Assembly: GCA_039814545.1 (NCBI GenBank)
Contig: JBCCBB010000001.1
Coordinates: forward strand, 62,001 to 126,000
DNA from: CALBPI01 sp039814545
Lineage (GTDB): Bacteria; Pseudomonadota; Gammaproteobacteria; Steroidobacterales; Woeseiaceae
DNA: 64,000 bases
Direction: 5' to 3'
The notes under the pieces were generated by a model. The model searched no databases, was not told where the DNA came from, and worked only from the letters and a program-made list of their open reading frames with translations. A program made the translations under genes and the position numbers. The stretch's first letter is position 1, and each line of letters begins with the position of its first letter. Shown piece after piece: positions 8,902-17,154 of the stretch.

Positions 8902-10179
8902 TCAGCGCGATCCGACCTCGGCCTTAAGCCGGCCTACGAGGCCCGCTTCGTCAAGACGCTCCTGCTCGCGCCGGTCTCGTAGCGGCTTCACGGAGATCAC
9001 GCCGTCCGTGAGCTCCTGTTCGGCCACGATCAGCGCCACCGCGGCGCCGCTCTTGTCCGCCTGTTTGAGCTGAGACTTCATGCTGCCAGCGCCCAGATGG
9101 CGCTCGAGCCGAAGCCCCGGGACCGCGTCGCGCAGACGCTCGCTGAGCGCCAGTGCGGCCGCATCAGCACCCTCGCCGACGGAGACTAGGTACGCGTGTG
9201 GTTCGACCGCGGCCGGACGCGCCTGTTCCGCTTCGCATAACGCCACGAGCCGCTCCACACCGATGGCCCAGCCAATGGCTGGCACAGATTTGCCGCCGAG
9301 TTGCTCGAACAGCCCGTCGTAGCGCCCGCCCGAGCACACGGCACCCTGCGAGCCCAGCGCGTCGGTCACCCACTCAAAGACCGTGCGCGAGTAGTAGTCG
9401 AGCCCGCGCACCAGCCGCGGGTTGACGGTGTAGGCGACACCAACGGCATCTAAACCCGCACGCAATGCATCAAAGTGGGCCTGCGATTCGGCGTCGAGGT
9501 GGTCCAGCAACAACGGCGCGCCAGCGATGACTTCCGCCATGGCTGGGTTCTTGCTGTCGAGGATTCGCAGCGGATTGCTCTCGAGTCGGCGCAGGCTATC
9601 GGCGTCGAGCGCCTCGCGGTGGCCCTCGAAATAGGTGACGAGCTGGTCACGGTAGGCCGCGCGCGCCTCCGTGCTGCCGAGCGAGTTGATCTCCAGCGAC
9701 AGCCTCGAGATCCCGAGTCGCTGCCAGAGCCGCGCCGACATGACGATCATCTCGATGTCGACGTCGGGACCCTCGTAGCCGAATGCCTCGATATCAATCT
9801 GGTGGAATTGGCGGTAACGGCCCTTCTGCGGCTTTTCGTAGCGAAACATCGGCCCGCCCGTCCAGATGCGGTGCTTCTGGTTGTGCGTCAGGCCGTTCGA
9901 AATCGCGGCGCGGACGAGTCCCGCCGTGGCCTCAGGGCGCAGTGTCAGACTCTCGCCATTGCGGTCATCAAAGGTGTACATCTCCTTCTCGACAATGTCG
10001 GTGGCATCGCCAATGGAACGGCGAAACAGCTCGGTGCGCTCCAGCAGCGGCAATCGCACGTGACGGTAACCGTAGCCCGCGAGGAGCTCTGACACAATGC
10101 GCTCGAGCGCGAGCCAGGTATCGCCATCGGGCGGCAGGATGTCGTTCATACCCCGAACGGGCGTGATGTGCTGAGCCAT
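8902..10179 (-). CDS. hisS: Histidyl-tRNA synthetase
   Basis: A class II aminoacyl-tRNA synthetase that charges tRNA-His. The 425-residue protein has the N-terminus ITPVRGMNDILP, motif 2 around FRYEKPQKGRYRQFHQ, the histidine-specific motif RGLDYYSRTVFEW and motif 3 around GWAIGVERL, plus the C-terminal anticodon-binding domain. The ATG at 10179 gives the canonical start; a longer frame to 10227 runs into the promoter region. It follows rodZ after 64 bases. The ispG gene that commonly lies between rodZ and hisS is absent. Confidence 0.97.
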   Translation of the reverse strand: MAQHITPVRGMNDILPPDGDTWLALERIVSELLAGYGYRHVRLPLLERTELFRRSIGDATDIVEKEMYTFDDRNGESLTLRPEATAGLVRAAISNGLTHNQKHRIWTGGPMFRYEKPQKGRYRQFHQIDIEAFGYEGPDVDIEMIVMSARLWQRLGISRLSLEINSLGSTEARAAYRDQLVTYFEGHREALDADSLRRLESNPLRILDSKNPAMAEVIAGAPLLLDHLDAESQAHFDALRAGLDAVGVAYTVNPRLVRGLDYYSRTVFEWVTDALGSQGAVCSGGRYDGLFEQLGGKSVPAIGWAIGVERLVALCEAEQARPAAVEPHAYLVSVGEGADAAALALSERLRDAVPGLRLERHLGAGSMKSQLKQADKSGAAVALIVAEQELTDGVISVKPLRDRREQERLDEAGLVGRLKAEVGSR

Positions 10180-10216
10180 GGTCTTGGGGCCCGTAAGGGA
10201 CGCGTGGTGAGCAGGA

Positions 10217-10239
10217 AAGCCGCGCATTATACGCGGCTT
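10217..10239 (-). promoter_or_regulatory. Inverted repeat containing a TATAAT box upstream of hisS
   Basis: A perfect 8-base inverted repeat AAGCCGCG / CGCGGCTT flanks a 7-base centre. On the minus strand it contains TATAAT (10226-10231), a perfect -10 consensus about 47 bases before the hisS ATG. No good -35 is seen at 17 bases. The element could be a hisS promoter, a hairpin ending rodZ transcripts, or both. Confidence 0.45.
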
Positions 10240-10243
10240 CGGC

Positions 10244-11131
10244 CTAGGGCAGCGTCAGTCTTGCACTGCGGCCGCGGCGTGCGCTGGCCGGAATGGACAC
10301 GGCCTCACCGTCGAGTATGAGCGTGGCGGCATCAGCAACGCCCAGCGTCACGGACAGCGGCCTCGGTCCGTCGATGCGACGCCTGTCACCGGCCGCCGCG
10401 GTGCCCGTGGCCAGTCGGCGTCCCTCGGCATCAAGCACCTCGAACCAGCACTCGGCCGTGAAGCGAATCTCGAGCCCTGCAGCTGCTGTCGCGGTGCTCG
10501 TAACTGGCGCAGCAGCTGCCGGCGCGGGCGTGGTCGCGGCCGACGTTGTCGTCGACTGCGAGGCGCGCTCTCGGGCCTCAGCAAGCCGTGATGCAAAATC
10601 TGCATTAGTGGCGGGCTCGGACTCGGGCTCAGATGTGGAGGCGTCAACATCCTGCGTCGGCTGGGTCGCTGTCTCCGGCGCTGATGACGTTGCCGCCGAA
10701 GTCTCAGCACCGCGCGGCCACAGTAAGATTGCCGCCACCATTGCCGCGATGACCGCGGCAACCGCCAGTAGCGTCAGCAGGGGCGCCACGCGGTTGCGAC
10801 GAATCGGCTGCTGATACTGCACCACAAGCTCCGGGGGTTCGGCGCCCGAATCGCCCACCGTCGCGGCATAACGGCGCATGGCGTCGTCGACGTCCAGGCC
10901 CACGTGTCCGGCTAATGCCCTGAGATGTCCCTTGACGAATACTGGCGCGCCCAGTGCGCTGAAGTCATCACTCTCGAGCGCTGTAATGACGCCCGGGTCC
11001 AAGTGCAATGCAGCGGCTACCGCCTCTACGCCCAGGCCGGCCGATTCGCGGCCCTCACGCAACCACGCGCCCAGCGCCGGTTCGGCTTCGGCAGCGCTGG
11101 CCGGAGCGTCCTGCGTTGCGTCGTCCGTCAT
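10244..11131 (-). CDS. rodZ: RodZ-like cytoskeletal HTH membrane protein
   Basis: RodZ links MreB filaments to the membrane and helps maintain rod shape. The 295-residue protein has a cytoplasmic Xre-type helix-turn-helix (about residues 20-90, LGAWLREGRESAGLG onwards), one transmembrane helix (116-138) and a Thr/Ala/Ser-rich linker. A C-terminal periplasmic DUF4115 domain (about 215-295, with FTAECWFEVLDAEGRRL) completes it. The linker has the expected low complexity. It lies nine bases downstream of pilW in the conserved order. Confidence 0.93.
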   Translation of the reverse strand: MTDDATQDAPASAAEAEPALGAWLREGRESAGLGVEAVAAALHLDPGVITALESDDFSALGAPVFVKGHLRALAGHVGLDVDDAMRRYAATVGDSGAEPPELVVQYQQPIRRNRVAPLLTLLAVAAVIAAMVAAILLWPRGAETSAATSSAPETATQPTQDVDASTSEPESEPATNADFASRLAEARERASQSTTTSAATTPAPAAAAPVTSTATAAAGLEIRFTAECWFEVLDAEGRRLATGTAAAGDRRRIDGPRPLSVTLGVADAATLILDGEAVSIPASARRGRSARLTLP

Positions 11132-11140
11132 CGCCGGTGC

Positions 11141-11887
11141 CTAACCGCCCTTGAACCGTTCAGCCTCGCGGGAATCCGGGAACAGCTCGACGAGCTGCTC
11201 TGCGTAGTCCTCTGCGGCCCGCTTATCGCCAAGCTCGGTCTCGATCCGCCATCCCAACAGCAGCGTTTCAGCGGTTGGGTCGGCACCCTGCAACAGTCGC
11301 TCCAGGAACGCGCGCGCGCTGAGCGGATTGCCCGTCGACATCTTGAGATCCGCCAGCTGAATTAGCGCGTCGCCGAAGGTGGCGTTCACGCCGAGTGCCT
11401 GACGGAAAAACCGCTCGGCAGCCTCTGCGTCAGGCTTGTTGCGCATGCACACACCGGCGTTGGTCAATGCGGCGGCAGGTGTCGAGTAGAGCGGATTTCG
11501 TGCTGCGCGTATGAAGTACTTCTCAGCCTGGTCGAACCGGCGCTTGCCGCACAGGAAGATCGCGTAGCTGTTCTGCACTGCGGCGTCGTCCGGGGCCACG
11601 CGGATCGCGTCGCGGAACGCTCTTTCGGCCAATTTGGGTTCGTCGATGCGCTGGTAGAGGTGGCCGAGCGTGACGTGCGCCTGCGCGAAGTCAGGATTCT
11701 GCTTGACCGAGCTCTCGAGCCGGTCGCGGGCCTGGCGCAGTTTGCCGGACCGCATGTATTCGACGCCTAACCGGAAGTTGTACGCGGCCGCATCTTCGGG
11801 CGATTCGTTAAGGACCCGGCCACCCGTTTCGGTCACACAGGCGGTACACAGCAAGGCTGCGACGGTTAGCAGAAGTGCGCGCACCAT
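11141..11887 (-). CDS. pilW: Type IV pilus biogenesis/stability lipoprotein PilW (PilF)
   Basis: A TPR lipoprotein (pilotin) needed for the PilQ secretin and type IV pilus stability in the outer membrane. With the ATG at 11887 it has 248 residues: a lipoprotein signal ending LLCTAC (Cys17) and about six TPR units (for example AYNFRLGVEYMRSGKLRQAR). The ATG at 11887 is preceded by GAGGA; the frame could begin eight residues earlier, but the signal peptide fits the later start. No other pil genes are in the window, as is usual because this gene travels with rlmN and rodZ. Confidence 0.92.
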   Translation of the reverse strand: MVRALLLTVAALLCTACVTETGGRVLNESPEDAAAYNFRLGVEYMRSGKLRQARDRLESSVKQNPDFAQAHVTLGHLYQRIDEPKLAERAFRDAIRVAPDDAAVQNSYAIFLCGKRRFDQAEKYFIRAARNPLYSTPAAALTNAGVCMRNKPDAEAAERFFRQALGVNATFGDALIQLADLKMSTGNPLSARAFLERLLQGADPTAETLLLGWRIETELGDKRAAEDYAEQLVELFPDSREAERFKGG

Positions 11888-11951
11888 GGAATTCGTCCTC
11901 GCATCGAACATGCGCGGAGTTTACCGCAGACGCGGCGGGCGTGCCGTGACG

Positions 11952-13073
11952 TCAGCGGTCTCCGAGACGCCGGCGTACGCGGTCCTTGACGCGCCCCGCT
12001 AACTGGCCGCAGGCGGCGTCGATATCTTCGCCTCGAGTCCGTCGAACCGTGGTCACCACGTTGCGAGATCGCAGTCTGTCACGAAACCGGTCGATGACCG
12101 CATCCGAGCTGCGCTCAAACTCGGTGCCCGGGAACGGGTTAAACGGAATAAGGTTGACCTTGGCGGGCTTGCCCACCAGCAGACGGGCCAGTGCATCGGC
12201 GTGCTCGCGCTGGTCGTTCACACCATCGAGCATGACGTACTCGAAGGTCACGTGCCGGTTGCCGAACGCAGCCACGTAACGCCAGCAGGCATCGAGCAGG
12301 TCCTCGATGGGATGGATTTTGTTGATAGGCACGAGCCGATCGCGAAGCGCGTCGTTCGGCGCGTGCAACGAAACAGCCAGCGCGACATTGCATTCCTGCG
12401 CCAGCTTGTCGAGCTGCGGCACGAGACCGGAGGTGCTCAGCGTCACGCGGCGACGCGACAACCCATACGCGTGATCGTCGAGCAGGAGTTTCAACGCGGG
12501 TACGACATTGCGGTAGTTGGCCAGCGGCTCGCCCATGCCCATAAACACGACATTGGTGATGGCCGACTCGCCATTGGCGCGGCGCGGCAACTCAGCGATG
12601 GCCGTCCACACCTGGCCCACGATTTCTGCCGTGGTCAGATTGCTGTTGAAGCCCTGCTTGGCGGTCGCACAGAACGCGCAGTCGAGTGCACAACCGACCT
12701 GCGACGAAATGCACAGCGTGCCGCGATCGGCCTCTGGGATGAATACCGTTTCGATCGCCTGGCCATTCCTGGCCGCCATGAGCCACTTGAAGGTGCCATC
12801 AGCCGACTCGTGACGGTTGATGATCCGTGGCAGCTCGAGCGTGGCGTTGGCGATGAGCTCGGCGCGCAGTGGCTTGGCCAGGTCTGTCATCGACGCGAAG
12901 TCGACCACCTGACGTTGGTGCACCCACTGCATGAGTTGGCGTGCGCGGAACGGTTTGTGCCCGCGCTGGGCGAACCACTGCTCGAGAGCCGCACGCGGCA
13001 GCCCGAGCAGATTGTCGCCGTCCGCCGCCACACCGGCGGCGTCCTGGGCGGAACTAGCCGCGGGTACGCTCAC
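11952..13073 (-). CDS. rlmN: Dual-specificity 23S rRNA/tRNA adenine-C2 methyltransferase RlmN
   Basis: A radical-SAM enzyme methylating A2503 of 23S rRNA and A37 of tRNAs. With a GTG start at 13073 the protein has 373 residues, the family length. Motifs include NLLGLPRAALEQWF at the start, FIPEADRGTLCISSQVGC, the [4Fe-4S] site CALDCAFC and the conserved MGMGEPLANY. The GTG start is preceded by GAAGG and overlaps the end of ndk by 20 bases. The frame is open to 13253, but that extension is a Ser/Arg-rich shadow inside ndk. Confidence 0.93.
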   Translation of the reverse strand: MSVPAASSAQDAAGVAADGDNLLGLPRAALEQWFAQRGHKPFRARQLMQWVHQRQVVDFASMTDLAKPLRAELIANATLELPRIINRHESADGTFKWLMAARNGQAIETVFIPEADRGTLCISSQVGCALDCAFCATAKQGFNSNLTTAEIVGQVWTAIAELPRRANGESAITNVVFMGMGEPLANYRNVVPALKLLLDDHAYGLSRRRVTLSTSGLVPQLDKLAQECNVALAVSLHAPNDALRDRLVPINKIHPIEDLLDACWRYVAAFGNRHVTFEYVMLDGVNDQREHADALARLLVGKPAKVNLIPFNPFPGTEFERSSDAVIDRFRDRLRSRNVVTTVRRTRGEDIDAACGQLAGRVKDRVRRRLGDR

Positions 13074-13485
13074 TGATGCCTTCAGGGAAGAAGAACGCGA
13101 CCTCAACGACCGCGGTTTCCGTCGCGTCCGAACCGTGCACGATGTTCTCTTCGATGCTGTCGGCGAAGTCGGCACGGATCGTACCCGCTTCGGCGTCGGC
13201 CGGGTTTGTGGCGCCCATGAGGTCGCGGTTGACGGCAACGGCGTTCTCGCCACGCAGCGCCTGCACGATCACGGGGCCCGACATCATGTAGCTCACGAGA
13301 TCTGCAAAGAACGGGCGCTCTTTGTGAACCGCGTAAAAGCCTTCTGCCTGCTCCTGCGTCAACTGCATCATGCGTGCGGCAACGATCTCAAGGCCGGCCT
13401 TTTCGAAGCGGCCGTAAATCTCGCCGATGAGGTTTTTCTGCACGCCGTCGGGCTTGATGATGGAAAGGGTGGTCTCGATGGCCAT
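13054..13485 (-). CDS. ndk: Nucleoside diphosphate kinase
   Basis: Ndk balances nucleoside triphosphate pools by phosphate exchange through a phospho-histidine. The 143-residue protein begins with ETTLSIIKPDGVQKN and has FYAVHKERPFF. The active-site region is shifted from the usual NxxHGSD pattern only slightly (ENIVHGSDATETA, His at about residue 117). It is followed by rlmN, which starts inside its last codons, and is preceded by hairpins between it and the IscA-like gene. Length and motifs are standard. Confidence 0.97.
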   Translation of the reverse strand: MAIETTLSIIKPDGVQKNLIGEIYGRFEKAGLEIVAARMMQLTQEQAEGFYAVHKERPFFADLVSYMMSGPVIVQALRGENAVAVNRDLMGATNPADAEAGTIRADFADSIEENIVHGSDATETAVVEVAFFFPEGISERTRG

Positions 13486-13511
13486 CGGTTGTGTTTCCTC
13501 TTGATACGGAA

Positions 13512-13563
13512 CGGCCGGTGCACAGACCGGCCGGAAATAATCGGGTGCCCGGTCTCGCCGGGC
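13512..13563 (-). terminator. Two tandem hairpins between the IscA-like gene and ndk
   Basis: GCCCGG/CCGGGC with a five-base loop (13547-13563) and a GC-rich hairpin CGGCCGGT/ACCGGCCG (13512-13533) lie in the 118-base gap. Neither is followed by a clear T run, so they may be factor-dependent terminators or ndk leader structures. Confidence 0.4.
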
Positions 13564-13603
13564 GGCGCAAGTCTACCGCCGGGTCGCCCCGGCGACAACG
13601 CGC

Positions 13604-13936
13604 CTAGTCGGCGTCGACGTTGAAGCTCTCGCCGCAGCCGCATTCGCCGGCCACGTTGGGGTTCACGAAGCGAAAGACCTCGTTGAGGCCATCCTTGACG
13701 AAATCCACCTGGGTGCCGTCAAGCATCGGCAGGCTCTCGCGGTCGACGAGGACCTTGAGGCCGTCTTGTTCGAACACCGCGTCGTTCGCCTCAACGGCGT
13801 CCGCGTAGTCGATGACGTAGGCCCAGCCGTTGCAGCCCGACTTGCGAACACCTAGCCGCAAGCCCACGCCGCCGCCGCGCTTGTCGAGGTAGGTGCGAAC
13901 CCGTGCCGCTGCGTTGTCAGAAAGCGAAACCGCCAT
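13604..13936 (-). CDS. iscA: A-type iron-sulfur carrier, IscA-like
   Basis: An A-type carrier that passes iron-sulfur clusters to apoproteins. The 110-residue protein has all three conserved cysteines, in KSGCNGWAY (Cys35) and GECGCGES (Cys99 and Cys101). The rest follows the IscA pattern (LRLGVRKSG, VDFVKDGLNEVFRFVNPN). It lies 18 bases after the IscU-like gene and downstream of iscS on the same strand. The hscB, hscA and fdx genes that usually follow iscA are missing, and ndk comes next. Confidence 0.92.
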   Translation of the reverse strand: MAVSLSDNAAARVRTYLDKRGGGVGLRLGVRKSGCNGWAYVIDYADAVEANDAVFEQDGLKVLVDRESLPMLDGTQVDFVKDGLNEVFRFVNPNVAGECGCGESFNVDAD

Positions 13937-13954
13937 GATGTCGTCCGTTCTCGT

Positions 13955-14302
13955 TTATGGAGTCGCCGCCGCGACCAGGGCGCGCCACGCATCTTCGACC
14001 ACCAGCAGGGTCGACAGCGCGTCGCGCGATAAAGCCAGTGCCTCGAGCCAGTCCTGGGCGGACCCGATGGCGATGGTTTCCAGCGCCCGCCGGGCCACGT
14101 ACTCGCAGGCCGCAATGACGTCGGGGCCACCAAAGACGAGGTACCGGATATCCTGCAACCCGTCCGCGCCGGCCGTTGCCGAGAATTGTACCGCACATGC
14201 CCGGGCAACACTGCCCGCAGCGCCCGTCAGAGCGCCTGGCGCCGGAGCCCCATAGTGCCGCGGCGCCTCCAACAAAGATGTGCGCAAATCCTCAGGATTC
14301 AA
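13955..14302 (-). CDS. Degenerate IscU/NifU-like scaffold homologue without ligand cysteines
   Basis: A 115-residue protein in the iscU position, overlapping iscS by four bases (TTGA, TTG start). Its middle resembles the IscU/NifU N-terminal domain: QFSATAGADGLQDIRYLVFGG then VIAACEYVA parallels the IscU stretch leading to FKTFGCGSAIAS. It has only Cys36 and Cys66, neither at the positions of the three cluster-ligand cysteines as I align them; FGCG has become FGGP and the C-terminal HC site has become LV before VEDA. I infer a repurposed or partner-binding IscU relative rather than a functional scaffold. It may instead belong to a known but unnamed family of iron-sulfur assembly proteins. The family call is moderate. 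Confidence 0.65.
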   Translation of the reverse strand: MNPEDLRTSLLEAPRHYGAPAPGALTGAAGSVARACAVQFSATAGADGLQDIRYLVFGGPDVIAACEYVARRALETIAIGSAQDWLEALALSRDALSTLLVVEDAWRALVAAATP

Positions 14303-15480
14303 GGCAACACCTGCGCCAGGTCGCCGGCCATGGCGCGCAAAAGCGCCACGGCGGCCTCGAAACGTGTCGCAGCCGTGTCTACTTCCGCGGGCGTCGTTGA
14401 GCGTCCGAGAGAGAAGCGCAATGACGCGCCCGCCAGGACGTCGTCGCGCCCCAGAGCACGCAACACGAATGACGGCGCCACGTCGCGTGAATTGCAGGCC
14501 GAGCCCGTTGCGAGCGCGATCGGCTGCATGGCGGCCACGAGGGCCTCGCCGGCCACGCCTTCGACCGACACATTGACGATACTCTGCAGACGCGCTGTCG
14601 CCGAGCCATTGAGCACGACGCCCGGGACGGCCAGCAAACGCGCCGCGAGCTTACGGCCCAGCGTATCGAGGCGCGCTCGATCCGACTCGAGCGATGCGCT
14701 GACCAGGGTCGCCGCCTGACCGAAACCGGCGATCTGGTGCACAGGCAACGTACCTGGCCGGCGTCCCCCCTGCTGCCCACCGCCGAACAACAGCGGCTCG
14801 AACTGCACGCCGTGGCGTGGCGCCACGTAGAGGGCCCCGATACCCTTGGGGCCGTAGCACTTGTGTGCCGTCACGGACATGAGATCGATAGCAAGGTCCG
14901 CGGGCGCGACGGGCACTTTGCCGAACGCCTGTGCGGCGTCGACGTGGAACAAGGCATCGTGGTCGGCCACGACGGCGGCGAGAGCGGGGATGTCGTTGAT
15001 CGTGCCAATCTCGTTGTTCACCCACATCAGCGACACAAGCACCGTGTCGTCGCGCAAGGCGCCGGCAAGTGCTTCGGGCGTAACGCGGCCATCAGCCTCC
15101 GGCGTCAACCAAGTGACCTCATAGCCCTCGCGCTCTAGCTGCTTGCAGGCGTCAATGACCGCCTTGTGCTCGGTGCGGCTCGTCACGACATGTTTGCCAC
15201 GCGCCGCGCGGTACCGTGCGGTGCCAATGATGGCGAGGTTGTCCGACTCAGTCGCACCCGAGGTCCAGACCAGCGTGTCTGGCGCGACGCCCAATGCCGC
15301 GCCCAGCGCAGCCGCAGCCGCATCGACCTGCGCGTCGGCCTGTGTGCCCCAGGCGTGGCTTGAAGACGGATTGCCGAAATCGGCCAGGGCCGCCTGCATG
15401 GTCGCCATCACCTCCGGCGCCACGGGCGTCGTTGCCGCGTAGTCCATGTAGATCGGGTCAACAGGGTAGAGCCCAAGCAT
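14299..15480 (-). CDS. iscS: Cysteine desulfurase IscS
   Basis: A PLP enzyme that extracts sulfur from cysteine as a persulfide for iron-sulfur clusters and tRNA thiolation. The 393-residue protein shows MDYAATTPV at the start, TSGATESDN, HVDAAQAFGK, the PLP lysine in SVTAHKCYGPKG and the mobile-loop catalytic Cys in GSACNSRDVAPS (about residue 333). The N-terminus is standard. It is coupled to trmJ upstream by a one-base TGATG overlap and to the IscU-like gene downstream by four bases. No iscR lies between trmJ and iscS. Confidence 0.95.
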   Translation of the reverse strand: MLGLYPVDPIYMDYAATTPVAPEVMATMQAALADFGNPSSSHAWGTQADAQVDAAAAALGAALGVAPDTLVWTSGATESDNLAIIGTARYRAARGKHVVTSRTEHKAVIDACKQLEREGYEVTWLTPEADGRVTPEALAGALRDDTVLVSLMWVNNEIGTINDIPALAAVVADHDALFHVDAAQAFGKVPVAPADLAIDLMSVTAHKCYGPKGIGALYVAPRHGVQFEPLLFGGGQQGGRRPGTLPVHQIAGFGQAATLVSASLESDRARLDTLGRKLAARLLAVPGVVLNGSATARLQSIVNVSVEGVAGEALVAAMQPIALATGSACNSRDVAPSFVLRALGRDDVLAGASLRFSLGRSTTPAEVDTAATRFEAAVALLRAMAGDLAQVLP

Positions 15481-16205
15481 CAGCCCTGCCCGCCACGCCA
15501 GCGCGCCGACTCGAGCGCCGCGAGGATGCCGCGCAGGATGTTGACCTCATTGCGATCGGGTTCGGCCCGGTTGAATAGCCGCCGAATGCGGCGCATGAGG
15601 TAGCGCGGGTTTTCGGGATTCAGAAACCCCGACTCAAGCGACAGCCGCTCGAGATGGCCGTAGAAGTGCTCCATCTCTTCGGCTGTCGCCGGCGGCGACT
15701 CCGGGTCCTGCAGCCGCGGCTCCGGATCGGTGGCCAGAAACAGCTCGTAGGCAATCACCTGCACCGCCATGGCGAGATTCAGTGAGCTGAACGTCGTGGT
15801 GGGTATTACGACCAGTGAACTGCACAGGTCCATGTCGTCATTACCGAGGCCTGTCTTCTCCGGACCAAACACAATCGCAACGCGACCCGCGTCCGTCCGT
15901 GACAGCACTTCCTTCGTCGCCTCCCGCGGCGTGAGCTGCGGCCAGGCGATGCTGCGCTGACGGGCGCTCGTGCCGATCACGTAGCTGCAGTCTGCGACCG
16001 CATCGGCCAGCGTGTCATGCACGCTCGCGTTATCGAGAATTCCCGTCGCACCCGACGCGCGGGCCACGGCCTCAGCACTCGGGAACGTGCGTGGGCGCAC
16101 GAGCGCGAGGTCGGACAGGGACATATTCATCATCGCGCGCGCCGTGGCGCCGATGTTTCCGGGATGCGTCGTGCCTACGAGCACGATGCGAACTGCGTCG
16201 AGCAC
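15480..16205 (-). CDS. trmJ: tRNA (cytidine/uridine-2'-O-)-methyltransferase TrmJ
   Basis: A SPOUT-class enzyme that methylates the ribose of nucleotide 32 in tRNA. The 241-residue protein has the N-terminal RIVLVGTTHPGNIGATARAM, the knot motifs IVFGPEKTGLGNDD and TTTFSSLNLAMAVQVIAYE, and the usual helical C-terminal part with RRIRRLFNRAE. The start is GTG. In gammaproteobacteria trmJ commonly sits before iscR-iscS; here it directly precedes iscS. It is divergent from suhB. Confidence 0.95.
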   Translation of the reverse strand: MLDAVRIVLVGTTHPGNIGATARAMMNMSLSDLALVRPRTFPSAEAVARASGATGILDNASVHDTLADAVADCSYVIGTSARQRSIAWPQLTPREATKEVLSRTDAGRVAIVFGPEKTGLGNDDMDLCSSLVVIPTTTFSSLNLAMAVQVIAYELFLATDPEPRLQDPESPPATAEEMEHFYGHLERLSLESGFLNPENPRYLMRRIRRLFNRAEPDRNEVNILRGILAALESARWRGGQG

Positions 16206-16304
16206 CGGGGGGCTCCGTCGTCTGGCTTCGTCAGCATGTTATTCTACCGCCCCTTTGCACGCCGGCACTGCACGGCGTGTCCTGTATTCGAGAGAGCCCC
16301 TACC

Positions 16305-17126
16305 ATGCACGCCCTGCTCAACGTCGCCGTCGCCGCTGCGCGAAAAGGCGGCGATTCCCTGATTCGCAGCCAGCGCCGCCTTAGCGATCTCAATGTTCAG
16401 AGCAAGGGTCGTAACGATTTCGTCAGCGAGGCGGACCGCCTGGCGGAAGCAAAAATCATCGACGAGATCCGCAAGAGCTACCCCGACCACGCCATTCTGG
16501 CTGAAGAAACGGGCGCCCACGACGGGCAGGAAGACGTCACCTGGATCATCGATCCGCTCGACGGCACCAGCAATTTCCTGCATGGCAACCCCGTGTTCTG
16601 CGTCTCCGTCGCCTGCCAGATTGGCGGGAGACTCTCGCATGGTGTCGTCTACGACCCACTGCGCCAGGAGCTCTTCACAGCGTCGCGAGGTGCCGGCGCT
16701 CAATTGGACGGTCGCAAGATCCGCGTCAGTGGCCGGCAACACCTGAAGACCGCCCTACTCGGCACCGGCTTCCCGTTCCGCGCCGGGCAAGAGGAAGACG
16801 TCGACAACTACCTCGCCTTGCTCAAGACGGCACTGCTGGCCAGCTCAGGCGTGCGCCGTCCCGGTGCTGCAGCACTCGACCTGGCCTACGTGGCTGCAGG
16901 CAGGCTCGATGCATTTTGGGAGTTCGGGCTCAAGGCCTGGGACGTGGCCGCGGGCGCGCTGATCATTCGCGAGGCCGGCGGTATTGTGAGTGGCGTCGAT
17001 GGCGGCGAAGACTACCTGCACGGCGGCCATATCATGACAGGAACGCCCAAGATCTACGCTGCCCTGGCCAAGCTGTTCGCCAATGAAGGTCGAGCGCCCG
17101 TCCGAGCGATGCTGGGTAAAACCTAA
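16305..17126 (+). CDS. suhB: Inositol-1-monophosphatase SuhB
   Basis: A Mg-dependent phosphatase that in E. coli also joins the rRNA antitermination complex. The 273-residue protein has all metal-site motifs: LAEETG (Glu67/Glu68), WIIDPLDGTSNF (Asp83, Asp86) and the C-terminal WDVAAGALI near residue 222. I chose the ATG at 16305 because MHALLNVAVAAARKGG is the normal start; the open frame upstream overlaps trmJ. The gene is monocistronic, divergent from trmJ (the standard arrangement) and followed by a repeat cluster. Confidence 0.96.
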   Translation: MHALLNVAVAAARKGGDSLIRSQRRLSDLNVQSKGRNDFVSEADRLAEAKIIDEIRKSYPDHAILAEETGAHDGQEDVTWIIDPLDGTSNFLHGNPVFCVSVACQIGGRLSHGVVYDPLRQELFTASRGAGAQLDGRKIRVSGRQHLKTALLGTGFPFRAGQEEDVDNYLALLKTALLASSGVRRPGAAALDLAYVAAGRLDAFWEFGLKAWDVAAGALIIREAGGIVSGVDGGEDYLHGGHIMTGTPKIYAALAKLFANEGRAPVRAMLGKT

Positions 17127-17154
17127 ATGCCGTGAGACGCCAAACGGCGCACCG

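Noticed and set aside
13074..13253. 60-residue N-terminal extension of rlmN
   Set aside because: It lies wholly inside ndk and is Ser/Arg-rich; the GTG at 13073 gives the normal family length.
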